DNA of 13,527 bases, from contig JAZQCY010000029.1 of the NCBI GenBank assembly GCA_045546555.1, forward strand, positions 1 through 13,527, in the 5' to 3' direction. A program made the position numbers and the translations under genes. Numbering within the stretch: position 1 is the first letter of the stretch; each line of letters opens with the position of its first letter. The DNA comes from UMGS172 sp045546555. Its GTDB lineage: Bacteria; Bacillota; Clostridia; Oscillospirales; Acutalibacteraceae. The notes beneath the pieces were generated by a model. The model was not told the DNA's origin. It did not search any database and saw only the letters and a list, made by a program, of their open reading frames with translations. Of this stretch, positions 6,875-13,527 are shown piece after piece.

Positions 6875-7807
6875 TCAAGAATTTTCCTTGAAAAAACGGT
6901 CGATCTCGAGCATCAGCTCCTCGTTGGCGGCATTTTGTCCGTCAAACAAAAGATCGGTGTGACCGTTTTTACCCTCGTCATCACAAAGAAAATACTCCAC
7001 ATTCGATGCGTTGTCATCGATAATGTGCGAATACACCGAGTATTCATCCTCGGTATAAAGCTCATCCTCGGTGCCTTGAACCACAAGCACGGGGATATTG
7101 CTCTCGGCTATTTCCTCGGCGGCATCCGAATGCGCCGTTTCGGCACCGAACAGAACCGTCTGATATAGCCAAAGGAACGGATAGTTGCCATAGGCGATAA
7201 AGCCTATCTTGTCCGCAACGGGTTGCATTATGGCATCCATACTGCTGTTCACGCCGCTGATCGAGCAGACCGCCGCAATGTCATACCCCTCGTCAAGCAC
7301 CGAGCAGGCCGCCAAGGCGCCTCGGCTATGACCTAAAATATATATGCTTTTGTAACCGAAACGGTTGTTGGACTCAACAAATTGAAGAGCCGCACGCAGA
7401 TCCTCAACCGCTTGGGGAAAGCCTTTTGAAGAATCACCTTCACTCCGACAGCTCCCCGTGGTGTCATAAATAAACACCGCCCAGCCCTTGTTTAAAAGGC
7501 TGTCTATCTGCCAAAGATAGTCCTCGGTAGAGGCTTTAAAGCCGGGTGAAATGATTATAAGTCCATCGGCCTCGTTGTCATACACGTAGCCCGACAGAGT
7601 GTTATCACCGCATTCAAACGACACGTCCTTACGTTCGTTTTTAAGGTGCAAAAGCTCGGTCGGCATTTCGGGGATCTCGTCGTACCTTGGGAAGGTACTG
7701 TCGTAGATCACCACCGTGACAATGCAGGAGACCAATATCCACGAAACAATTGCGATAACGATACCTAACCCTATCCTTTTTAAGGATTTCTTCTTGGAAG
7801 ATACCAT
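6875..7807 (-). CDS. Membrane-anchored alpha/beta serine hydrolase
   Basis: A 310-residue protein with a basic N terminus (KKKSLKR) and one membrane segment at about 12-34, so the catalytic domain is expected outside the cell membrane. The alpha/beta hydrolase fold is shown by IIISPGF (84-90), FIYDTTGSCRSEG (112-124), the nucleophile elbow GHSRG (159-163, Ser161), GTEDEL (245-250, candidate acid Asp248) and NGHTD (281-285, His283). The ATG at 7807 is preferred because the protein then begins with a basic stretch and a membrane segment, and because the further-upstream frame overlaps the divergent gene; its ribosome site (GTGGTGA) is weak. It precedes the glycosyltransferase gene in one operon, which hints at a role in the cell envelope. 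The substrate is unknown. Confidence 0.85.
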   Translation of the reverse strand: MVSSKKKSLKRIGLGIVIAIVSWILVSCIVTVVIYDSTFPRYDEIPEMPTELLHLKNERKDVSFECGDNTLSGYVYDNEADGLIIISPGFKASTEDYLWQIDSLLNKGWAVFIYDTTGSCRSEGDSSKGFPQAVEDLRAALQFVESNNRFGYKSIYILGHSRGALAACSVLDEGYDIAAVCSISGVNSSMDAIMQPVADKIGFIAYGNYPFLWLYQTVLFGAETAHSDAAEEIAESNIPVLVVQGTEDELYTEDEYSVYSHIIDDNASNVEYFLCDDEGKNGHTDLLFDGQNAANEELMLEIDRFFKENS

Positions 7808-7850
7808 TATTATCACCACTTTAAAAGAATTTAATGCTGAGGTGCAAAAA

Positions 7851-8810
7851 ATGATCAAGATTATCAGCGAAAATGAGTTTACAGCCGCTATCCCCAAGGT
7901 CATAACCGAGCTTTTGGCGGTGCAAAGGACCGCAATGCTCCCTATGTCGGACGGCGTAAAGCTTTACTGCGAGCAGTATCTGACACCCAATGCGGTGGGT
8001 AATATCGTGATAATCCACGGCTTTACCGAGTTTATCGCCAAGTATAAGGAAATGATCAAATACTACCGTGATGCGGGGCTTAACGTCTTTATTTATGACC
8101 AGCGTGGCCACGGTCTGTCCGACCGTGAGGTCGACAACATCAAAACGGTTCACGTGACGCATTTTGAACGCTATGTCGACGACCTTGAAACGGTTATAAC
8201 CGAGCTTGTCGAGCCCCAGGCACCCAAGCTTCCGCTTTACCTGTCTTCGCATTCGATGGGCGGTGCGGTTTCGGCGCTTTATATGATGAAGCACCCTAAC
8301 TCGGTCAAAAAAGCCGTTATGTCGGCCCCGATGATCAGCCCCAAGACCCATGGCATTCCAAGGTTTCTCGTGCTCAACGCAGTCAAGCGTTGGGGCAAGC
8401 GATACGGTTGGGACAAGAAGTTTAAATATACGGGGGATTTTAACCCCAACGTCACCTTCACGGATGCGCTTGACGGAAGCCGTTCACGCTTTGAATGGGT
8501 CATGGGCCTTCGCCTTGCCGAGCCACGCTACCAGACGTCGGCCTCAACCAATAGCTGGATGCGTGAAGCCATCGAGGTCAGGGATAGGATACTCAACAAA
8601 AAGGCACTCCAAGAGATAACCACCGACATCCTCATTTTAAGTGCCGAAAAGGACACCGTGGTGCACAACAATGCTCAAAAGAAATTCGCCAAAATGCTTA
8701 ATAACTGCCGATTTGTAACCGTTGGCGGCTCAAAGCATAACATCTTTTTCTCAACCGAGGAACGGATAAATCAGTTTTACAGCGAGGCGTTGGCCTTTCT
8801 TGACAGATAG
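7851..8810 (+). CDS. Monoacylglycerol lipase / lysophospholipase-like hydrolase
   Basis: A 319-residue soluble alpha/beta hydrolase of the PldB/monoglyceride lipase type, with no signal peptide or membrane segment. Motifs: VIIHGFTEF (53-61, oxyanion-hole HG), YDQRGHGLSD (82-91), the nucleophile elbow SHSMGG (133-138, Ser135), SAEKD (264-268, Asp268) and SKHNIFF (294-300, His296). The first glycine of GxSxG is Ser, a mild departure. The family usually cleaves a fatty acid from monoglycerides or lysophospholipids. ATG 7851 has GAGGTG 6 nt upstream; earlier in-frame starts would run into the divergent gene. Only 43 bp separate the two divergent starts, so at least one promoter must lie inside the neighbouring coding start. 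Confidence 0.88.
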   Translation: MIKIISENEFTAAIPKVITELLAVQRTAMLPMSDGVKLYCEQYLTPNAVGNIVIIHGFTEFIAKYKEMIKYYRDAGLNVFIYDQRGHGLSDREVDNIKTVHVTHFERYVDDLETVITELVEPQAPKLPLYLSSHSMGGAVSALYMMKHPNSVKKAVMSAPMISPKTHGIPRFLVLNAVKRWGKRYGWDKKFKYTGDFNPNVTFTDALDGSRSRFEWVMGLRLAEPRYQTSASTNSWMREAIEVRDRILNKKALQEITTDILILSAEKDTVVHNNAQKKFAKMLNNCRFVTVGGSKHNIFFSTEERINQFYSEALAFLDR

Positions 8811-8883
8811 CACACCACATTAACACCTTCAGTTTAACATATTATTAGCACAAATTCAATTATTATTTTGCCGATTTAAGTCG

Positions 8884-8918
8884 AAAACTGACCGTTAATT
8901 ATAACGGTCAGTTTTTTT
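8884..8918 (+). terminator. Intrinsic terminator of the lipase-like gene
   Basis: AACTGACCGTTA (8886-8897), loop ATTA, TAACGGTCAGTT (8902-8913) form a perfect 12-bp stem extended by two A-T pairs and followed by further T, seven in a row in total (8912-8918). The 70 bp between the gene and this hairpin show nothing else. Confidence 0.92.
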
Positions 8919-8948
8919 GTTGCCTGAATTTCTCATTTTTACGGTATC

Positions 8949-9001
8949 GTAGTGGCGGCCAATGGCCGCCCGCGGAACGACGAGGGCGTCGTTCCCTACA
9001 A
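8949..9001. repeat. Palindromic repeat module A (two GC-rich hairpins)
   Basis: Two adjacent hairpins: GGCGGCC-AAT-GGCCGCC (8954-8970) and GGAACGACG-AGGG-CGTCGTTCC (8974-8995), bounded by GTAG and CTAC. Base composition is far more GC-rich than the AT-rich sequence to its left. Such modules resemble dispersed short palindromic repeats that I recall from Clostridia genomes; this cannot be confirmed from one copy. Confidence 0.6.
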
Positions 9002-9020
9002 GAGATCAATTCACCTCATC

Positions 9021-9047
9021 GTAGGGGCGAACTGTGTTCGCCCGCCG
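9021..9047. repeat. Palindromic repeat module B
   Basis: GTAG followed by a perfect hairpin GGGCGAAC-TGT-GTTCGCCC (9025-9043). It shares the GTAGGG-type edge with module A, suggesting one repeat family. No coding potential is apparent. Confidence 0.55.
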
Positions 9048-9070
9048 TGAGCCTGCTTTGCGGAAGGCAT

Positions 9071-9115
9071 ACTCCCTCAGTCACCTACGGTGACAGCTCC
9101 CTCAGAGAGGGAGCC
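9071..9115. repeat. Palindromic repeat module C (double hairpin)
   Basis: CTCCCTCA is followed by hairpin GTCACC-TAC-GGTGAC (9080-9094) and hairpin GCTCCCTC-AGA-GAGGGAGC (9096-9114). The unit is compact and non-coding and resembles short repeats I recall from gut Firmicutes. Confidence 0.55.
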
Positions 9116-9135
9116 TATTCCGTTCCCTACAATAA

Positions 9136-9224
9136 AGCTAAATTGTTGCTGCGCAACAGCTAAATTATGCTTCGCATAGCTAAATTTTTGCTATCGCAAA
9201 AGCTAAATTGCACTTCGTGCAGCT
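9136..9224. repeat. Four-unit array of constant AGCTAAATT and variable hairpins
   Basis: AGCTAAATT occurs at 9136, 9158, 9178 and 9201, with spacings of 22, 20 and 23 bp, and a final AGCT at 9221. Between copies lie small hairpins with different stems: GTTGC/GCAAC, ATGC/GCAT, TTTGC/GCAAA and GCAC/GTGC, with loops TGC, TTC, TATC and TTC. The array lies 20 bp beyond the stop codon of the dehydrogenase gene and might also act as its terminator on the minus strand. Confidence 0.75.
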
Positions 9225-9243
9225 CATAGGAGGTGTTGCACGA

Positions 9244-10119
9244 TCACAACTTGCTTAAAATCTCCTCGGCGGTGTGGCCGATGCGTTGGCTTTCGGTAAG
9301 CGTGCAGGTTTTAAGACGCTTTTTTTGGGGCAAGCCCCACACATTAAACCACCTTGGGCCGATCCACTCGTGATATCCGGTCGGCTCAAATAACCCCAAC
9401 ACTATGCACAAGGCCGCTTTTTTAGGTCTCATAAAAATCACCTTCATCGGGTGCTTGATCAAGGCAAAAATCACCTTGGGATAATGCGCCGTGATGTTGG
9501 TGAAGGTGATGCCGGGATGCACCACCGAAAGGCTTACGTCCTGCTCGTTTTTGAATAGCTCATAAAGCGAGAACATGAGGTATCGCTTGGCGTTGCCGTA
9601 AACCCTCGACGACGCCGTGCGTGTCGAAAAATCGATATCCTCGGGGTCGGTTTCGGAATAGTTGTGGGCAATGCTTCCCACCGCCATAACCTGACCCTTT
9701 CGTTGCCTTAATGTGGGTAACAGCTCTCGAATCATATACATCGGGGACACGAAATTTATCTGAAAAACATTGTCGAAGCCTGTCGAGCAACTGTGCCTCG
9801 GGATGCTGTAGGCGCCTGCGTTGTGGATAAAGACGTCCAAAGGCAGTCGCTTTAACTGTTCAACTGCCGACCGCACCGAGTCCATATCCTCAAGGTCGAC
9901 CGTTATGCGGTCAATGTGGCAGTCAGGGAAGTCGGCTTTAAGCTCGGCCTCGAAGGCCGCCGAGCGTTCAGCGTTGCGGTCAAGCAATATGAGATCGGCC
10001 TTTAATTCGCACAAAAATCTGCAAAGCTCACGACCCAAGCCGCCCGTTGTCCCTGTCACGGCAATCAGCCTGCCCGAAAGCGATCGTGTGTTTTGTTTCA
10101 GCCACTTTGTGTAGTTCAT
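9244..10119 (-). CDS. Short-chain dehydrogenase/reductase
   Basis: A 291-residue NAD(P)-dependent classical-type SDR. It has the Rossmann motif TGTTGGLG (22-29), an acidic residue after strand 2 (LLDRN, 45-49) that leaves NADP or NAD open, the HNAGA motif (99-103), catalytic Ser149 (VGSIA), YGNAK (174-178, Tyr174 and Lys178), and HPG (201-203). About 40 C-terminal residues (EWIGPRWFNVWGLPQKK and beyond) extend past the core and resemble the tail of retinol-dehydrogenase-like bacterial SDRs. Its ATG overlaps the stop of the AraC gene (ATGA), and its AGGAGG-like site lies inside the end of that gene, so the two are translationally coupled. The substrate is unknown. Confidence 0.88.
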   Translation of the reverse strand: MNYTKWLKQNTRSLSGRLIAVTGTTGGLGRELCRFLCELKADLILLDRNAERSAAFEAELKADFPDCHIDRITVDLEDMDSVRSAVEQLKRLPLDVFIHNAGAYSIPRHSCSTGFDNVFQINFVSPMYMIRELLPTLRQRKGQVMAVGSIAHNYSETDPEDIDFSTRTASSRVYGNAKRYLMFSLYELFKNEQDVSLSVVHPGITFTNITAHYPKVIFALIKHPMKVIFMRPKKAALCIVLGLFEPTGYHEWIGPRWFNVWGLPQKKRLKTCTLTESQRIGHTAEEILSKL

Positions 10120-10988
10120 TTTTCCTCCTCGACCTGTGGGTCAAGACCGTTCTTGCGGTACTGCAAGGCAGTTATGCCGTAGACCTTTTTAAACTGCCTT
10201 GCAAAATAGTACTGACTTTTGTAGCCAACCGCCTCGGCAACGGCCGAGATCCTCATATTGGTGTTGGTCAGTATTCCGCAAGCCTCGGCAAGACGAATGT
10301 TGTTTATGCAATCACAGCACCGGATACCGATGTTCCGCTTAAAAAGCTTGGCGGCGTAGGACGGCGACAAATGCACAAAATTTGCAACGTCACTCAAGGT
10401 TATGTCTTTTTTAAAGTTGGTTTGAATATAATTAAGCATTCTTTCGAACGGCTGATCGATCTCCTCCGAGGTGCGCCGCATAAGGCTCAGCTGTATAAGA
10501 ATTTCCCCAAGATAAACATCCAACAGCATTTTTTCGTTGGGACGTTTCCAGAAATCAAGCTCGGCACAACGGTTCATTATCTTGGCAATGCGGCTGTTTT
10601 CTGTGTGTCGGGTCACTGTGTCGACCTCTATAACGGTGCGGTTGGTGTATTTAAAGGAATAGGAAAAATTTGCTATGCCTTGACAATGCGAGCGAAGTAT
10701 TGAAAACTCGCTTTTGAAGCTGTCGGTTTGTGTCGAATGGAAGTAGAAATAGTAATATACGCAACCGTTCGACTGCAACGGACGGTAGGGGGTATTGGCG
10801 TTAACTGTCAGCGTGTCACCCTGAAAAAGCTCGATTTTTTCACCGTCAACCTCCATCACAAGGTCACCCTCGGCGAGGAAAAACATAAAGCCCAGCTGCC
10901 TTTTCCACATTCTGTGCCAAAAACCCTCTTTTTGCACAATGCGTCCAAACTCAATGACCTTGATCGGCGCATCCAAATCAAAAAACAT
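10116..10988 (-). CDS. AraC family transcriptional regulator
   Basis: A 290-residue regulator with an N-terminal cupin-like ligand-binding region (about 1-100; LGFMFFLAEGDLVMEVDGEK and GDTLTVNANTPY) and a C-terminal AraC domain with two helix-turn-helix units (about 187-285; ITLSDVANFVHLSPSYAAKLFKR shortened here to its core, then RISAVAEAVGYKSQYYFARQFKK). I take ATG 10988 as start because GAGG then lies 8 nt upstream; a GTG three codons earlier overlaps that site. It forms an operon with the dehydrogenase, which it may control, and diverges from the citrate synthase gene across a 214-bp spacer. The ligand is unknown; such cupin-AraC proteins often sense sugars. Confidence 0.9.
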   Translation of the reverse strand: MFFDLDAPIKVIEFGRIVQKEGFWHRMWKRQLGFMFFLAEGDLVMEVDGEKIELFQGDTLTVNANTPYRPLQSNGCVYYYFYFHSTQTDSFKSEFSILRSHCQGIANFSYSFKYTNRTVIEVDTVTRHTENSRIAKIMNRCAELDFWKRPNEKMLLDVYLGEILIQLSLMRRTSEEIDQPFERMLNYIQTNFKKDITLSDVANFVHLSPSYAAKLFKRNIGIRCCDCINNIRLAEACGILTNTNMRISAVAEAVGYKSQYYFARQFKKVYGITALQYRKNGLDPQVEEEK

Positions 10989-11017
10989 AACCGTCACCTC
11001 TTGAAATAACTGTATTG

Positions 11018-11046
11018 ATTATACACTTTGTATCAGTTTAAGTCAA
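11018..11046 (-). promoter_or_regulatory. Promoter of the AraC regulator-dehydrogenase operon
   Basis: On the minus strand TTGACT (11046-11041) and a perfect TATAAT (11023-11018) are separated by 17 bp, one of the best sigma-A promoters in the window. Transcription would begin near 11011, about 23 nt before the ATG at 10988. Confidence 0.8.
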
Positions 11047-11141
11047 GAGGGTGCAAAATATGTCGAAATATTATCTTTTTTGCCGAAAACAGTACAATGC
11101 AATGCAAAAAACAATTCACACATCTTTAACAAGTCGTCATA

Positions 11142-11170
11142 TTGATTTGGGTAGAAAAATGTGGTAAAAT
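11142..11170 (+). promoter_or_regulatory. Promoter of citrate synthase
   Basis: TTGATT (11142-11147) and TAAAAT (11165-11170) are spaced 17 bp apart, with TGG just before the -10 (extended -10). About 95 bp lie between this -35 and that of the divergent AraC promoter; the sequence TGCAAAA occurs there twice in the same direction (11052 and 11103). Confidence 0.7.
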
Positions 11171-11202
11171 AATAAAAAACCGTTATAAAGTGAGGTAAGC
11201 AA

Positions 11203-12564
11203 TTGAAAAACTCCTATTCCGAAATCACCCCGTATATCAGCAAAATGGCTGAAAAGTCCAACAGTAATAACCATATTGCACCCGAAATGTATCAGGAGCA
11301 CCACGTCAACCGAGGTCTTCGTGATATGAACGGTAACGGCGTTGTCACCGGTCTGACCGAGGTGTCACGCATTACTGCCAAGAAAAAGGACGAAAACGGC
11401 AACACAGTGCCCTGCCACGGCGAGCTGTGTTACCGAGGTATAAATGTCCGTGACCTTGTCAAGGGCTTTACCGCCGATGATCGCTTCGGCTTTGAGGAGG
11501 CGGTCTATCTTCTCCTGTTTTCCGAGCTGCCAAACAAGGGTGAGTTGTCTGAATTTTGCAAGGAGTTGGGCGAATATCGCTCGTTGCCCACCTCGTTTGT
11601 CCGTGATATGATACTAAAGGCCCCCGGCAAGGATATGATGAACATTTTGTCCCGCTCGGTGCTGGCGCTCTATGCCTATGACGATAACCCCGATGATATC
11701 AGTATTGCCAACGTGCTTCGTCAGTGTATGCAGCTTATCGCCGTTTTCCCCATGCTTGCGGTCTACAGCTATCAGTCGTATCAGCACTATCACCAGGATA
11801 AGAGCCTGTTTATCCACCTGCCAAAGCCCGAATATTCCACTGCCGAAAATCTGCTGAGCCTTCTGCGTGAAAGCGGCGAATTTACCGACCTTGAGGCCAA
11901 GCTTCTGGACCTTGCGATGGTGCTTCACGCCGAGCACGGCGGCGGTAACAACTCGACCTTCACCACCCACGTGGTCACCTCGTCGGGCACCGATACCTAT
12001 TCGGCGGTCTCGGCGGCTTTGGGCTCACTTAAAGGCCCCCGTCACGGCGGTGCCAACATAAAGGTCGTCAAAATGTTTGACGATATGAAGCAGAGCATCA
12101 ACACCCGTGACAAGGGTCAGATAAAGGATTATCTTGTGAAGCTTCTCAATAAGGAGGCCTTTGATAAGGCGGGCCTGATTTACGGAATGGGTCACGCTGT
12201 TTATTCGCTGTCCGACCCACGCTCCGATATTTTAAGACAGTATGCCGAAAAGCTGTCGGAGGAAAAGGGCTGTCACGATGAGTTTGCCCTTTATCAGACG
12301 GTGGCCGAGCTTGCGCCCGAGATAATTGCCGAAAAGCGCAGGATGTATAAGGGTGTCAGCCCCAACGTTGACTTCTATTCGGGACTTGTCTACCGTATGC
12401 TGGAGCTTCCGTGCGAGCTGTTCACACCCATTTTTGCGGTGTCAAGAATCGCAGGCTGGAGCGCCCACCGTATCGAGGAGATACAAAACGCAGGCAAAAT
12501 AATCCGCCCCGCCTACATCAACGTAAAAGACGACGTAGTATACAAACCCTTAACCGAACGATAA
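11203..12564 (+). CDS. gltA: Citrate synthase (Si-type)
   Basis: A 453-residue citrate synthase, which condenses acetyl-CoA with oxaloacetate to citrate in the cytoplasm. The three catalytic residues are in place: His245 in HGGGN, His331 in GHAVYSLSDPR, and Asp390 in PNVDFYSG; Arg340 and Arg415 (SRIAGWSAH) fit the substrate-binding arginines. The first 45 or so residues form an N-terminal extension before the core (GVVTGLTEVSRI). Start is TTG at 11203, supported by TGAGG 7 nt upstream; the next in-frame ATG (11245) has no ribosome site. A 2-methylcitrate synthase activity cannot be excluded, but no prp genes are nearby. It stands alone between its own promoter and terminator. In many Clostridia citrate synthase supplies 2-oxoglutarate for glutamate synthesis. 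Confidence 0.93.
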   Translation: MKNSYSEITPYISKMAEKSNSNNHIAPEMYQEHHVNRGLRDMNGNGVVTGLTEVSRITAKKKDENGNTVPCHGELCYRGINVRDLVKGFTADDRFGFEEAVYLLLFSELPNKGELSEFCKELGEYRSLPTSFVRDMILKAPGKDMMNILSRSVLALYAYDDNPDDISIANVLRQCMQLIAVFPMLAVYSYQSYQHYHQDKSLFIHLPKPEYSTAENLLSLLRESGEFTDLEAKLLDLAMVLHAEHGGGNNSTFTTHVVTSSGTDTYSAVSAALGSLKGPRHGGANIKVVKMFDDMKQSINTRDKGQIKDYLVKLLNKEAFDKAGLIYGMGHAVYSLSDPRSDILRQYAEKLSEEKGCHDEFALYQTVAELAPEIIAEKRRMYKGVSPNVDFYSGLVYRMLELPCELFTPIFAVSRIAGWSAHRIEEIQNAGKIIRPAYINVKDDVVYKPLTER

Positions 12565-12569
12565 ATTTC

Positions 12570-12607
12570 AAAGACAAGGTGCTTGAAAACGAGCATCTTG
12601 TCTTTTT
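12570..12607 (+). terminator. Intrinsic terminator of citrate synthase
   Basis: AAAGACAAGGTGCT (12570-12583) pairs with AGCATCTTGTCTTT (12592-12605) over 14 bp with one G-T pair and an 8-nt loop; the T-rich stretch TTTTTCTTT follows. Confidence 0.88.
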
Positions 12608-12615
12608 CTTTAATA

Positions 12616-12644
12616 TTGATTTATCGGTTGAACTGTAGTATACT
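12616..12644 (+). promoter_or_regulatory. Promoter of trkA
   Basis: TTGATT (12616-12621) and TATACT (12639-12644) at 17-bp spacing, just after the citrate synthase terminator and about 30 nt before the trkA ATG. It makes trkA independent of citrate synthase. Confidence 0.7.
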
Positions 12645-12673
12645 AAAATAAATACATCTGCTTGGAGGTATTT

Positions 12674-13527
12674 ATGAAGATCATTCTGGTTGGTTGCGGC
12701 ACAATTGGTGCAACCATTATTTCAAGTCTTGTGTCCGAGGGTCACGACATTGTTGCGGTTGACAGCGATGCCGACTTTCTGAACGAAATAACCAATGTTT
12801 ACGACGTTATGGGGCTGTGCGGAAACGGTGCTGACAGCGACGTTTTGGAGGAAGCGGGCGCTGATACCGCCGACCTTTTTGTGGCGGTTACGGGATCGGA
12901 CGAGCTTAATATGTTAAGCTGCTTTTTGGCACGCAGAATGGGTGCTAAATACACCATCGCCCGTATCAGAAACCCCGAATATAATGACAAGAGCCTTGGG
13001 TTTATGAAGGACAGCCTTGAGCTTTCGATGTGCATAAACCCCGAGCTTTTAACGGCTCGTGAGCTTTACAAAATTCTCAAATTCCCGTCGGCCGTAAAAA
13101 TTGAGACCTTTTCAAGAGGCAATCTTGAAATGATCGAAATAAGGCTGAAGTCCGACTCCGCACTTGACGGAATGAGCCTTATGGAAATGCGTAAGACCCA
13201 CAAGGCCAAGGTGCTGGTCTGCTATGTCCGCCGTGATGACGAGGTCTTTATTCCCGACGGTAACTTCAGGCTGAAAAGCGGCGATTGGGTGGGCATAACC
13301 GCATCGCCGAGCGAGCTGCAAAAGCTGTTCAAAAGTCTTGGTGTATATCAAAAGCAGGCCAAAAACGTTATGCTTTTGGGCGGCAGCCGCACGGCACATT
13401 ACCTTGCCGATATGCTGATTGAATCGGGCGGCTCGGTCAAGATAATCGAGCGCAACCCCGAAATCTGCGAGCGCCTGAGCGAGGCGCTCCCCAAGGCGGT
13501 CATTCTAAACGGTGACGGTGCCGAGCA
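12674..13527 (+). CDS. trkA: Trk potassium uptake regulatory subunit TrkA (3' part beyond window)
   Basis: The first 284 residues of a TrkA-type protein, the cytoplasmic nucleotide-gated regulator of TrkH/KtrB potassium channels; full family members are about 450 residues. The first RCK_N Rossmann domain (1 to about 125) has GCGTIG (7-12) and the acidic Asp30 at the end of strand 2 (VAVD), as expected for NAD(H) or ATP binding, plus GNGAD (50-54). A TrkA_C domain spans about 135-220 (FSRGNLEMIEIRL to GITASPSEL). A second RCK_N domain begins near 230, with LLGGSRTA (234-241) and Glu259. GGAGG lies 5 nt before the ATG. The reading frame is open at the right edge, so the gene is cut by the window, not broken. 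A trkH partner may follow. Confidence 0.93.
   Translation, partial: MKIILVGCGTIGATIISSLVSEGHDIVAVDSDADFLNEITNVYDVMGLCGNGADSDVLEEAGADTADLFVAVTGSDELNMLSCFLARRMGAKYTIARIRNPEYNDKSLGFMKDSLELSMCINPELLTARELYKILKFPSAVKIETFSRGNLEMIEIRLKSDSALDGMSLMEMRKTHKAKVLVCYVRRDDEVFIPDGNFRLKSGDWVGITASPSELQKLFKSLGVYQKQAKNVMLLGGSRTAHYLADMLIESGGSVKIIERNPEICERLSEALPKAVILNGDGAE

Larger units (their letters stand above)
8990..9132. repeat. 12-bp direct repeats flanking modules B and C
   Basis: CGTTCCCTACAA occurs at 8990-9001 and exactly again at 9121-9132, bracketing modules B and C. This suggests that one palindromic element was interrupted by, or recombined with, others of the same family. Confidence 0.5.

Noticed and set aside
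7716..7850. Upstream start for the lipase-like gene
   Set aside because: It would overlap the divergent hydrolase coding region by about 90 bp; GAGGTG and ATG at 7851 give a normal start matching family length.
9136..9224. CRISPR array
   Set aside because: Repeats are only 9 bp, the variable parts are short palindromes rather than unique spacers, and no cas gene is present.
10047..10703. Plus-strand reading frame across the AraC and dehydrogenase genes
   Set aside because: It is antisense to two recognisable proteins with conserved catalytic and DNA-binding motifs.

Overview
The window looks like a chromosomal segment of a Gram-positive, low-to-mid GC anaerobe of the Clostridia, probably near the gut Oscillospirales/Ruminococcaceae. 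This rests on the gene repertoire (two DegV/FakB proteins, FakA, PlsX, an AraC regulator, a Si-type citrate synthase, TrkA), strong AGGAGG-type ribosome sites, sigma-A promoters with extended -10 elements, AT-rich spacers between GC-richer genes, and one repeat-rich spacer of a kind I recall from such genomes. The taxon is inference. I see no phage, plasmid or transposase gene, and no CRISPR array.

Layout, left to right. Positions 22-115 hold a compact set of nested and interleaved inverted repeats that could fold as a pseudoknotted RNA, including a hairpin that mimics a tRNA T-arm; no known RNA class could be assigned. A membrane-anchored alpha/beta hydrolase with a cysteine at the nucleophile position follows on the minus strand (125-1081). 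Its promoter carries a 9-2-9 palindrome over the -10 box. Diverging from it is a four-gene operon on the plus strand (1290-5774): two DegV/FakB fatty-acid-binding proteins, the fatty acid kinase FakA, and the acyltransferase PlsX. A strong bidirectional terminator (5777-5808) ends it. Converging on that terminator is a two-gene minus-strand operon: a membrane-anchored serine hydrolase (6875-7807) and a GT2 glycosyltransferase fused to a GtrA-like membrane domain (5824-6837). Only 43 bp away a monoglyceride-lipase-like hydrolase (7851-8810) diverges and ends in its own terminator.

Positions 8949-9224 are a mosaic of short palindromic repeats, ending in four units in which a constant nonamer alternates with hairpins whose stems differ but stay self-complementary. 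Next comes a minus-strand pair with a 4-bp overlap, an AraC-type regulator (10116-10988) and a short-chain dehydrogenase (9244-10119). Divergent from them is citrate synthase (11203-12564) with a TTG start, then its terminator, a promoter, and the first 284 codons of trkA, which runs off the right edge.

How the genes fit together: FakB carries a fatty acid, FakA phosphorylates it to acyl-phosphate, and PlsX interconverts acyl-phosphate and acyl-ACP. The operon is therefore a complete entry route for outside fatty acids into phospholipid. Three separate alpha/beta hydrolases lie next to it, so a lipid-scavenging neighbourhood is a reasonable hypothesis, although their substrates cannot be read from sequence. 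No gene in the window is frameshifted or clearly broken; trkA is cut only by the window edge.
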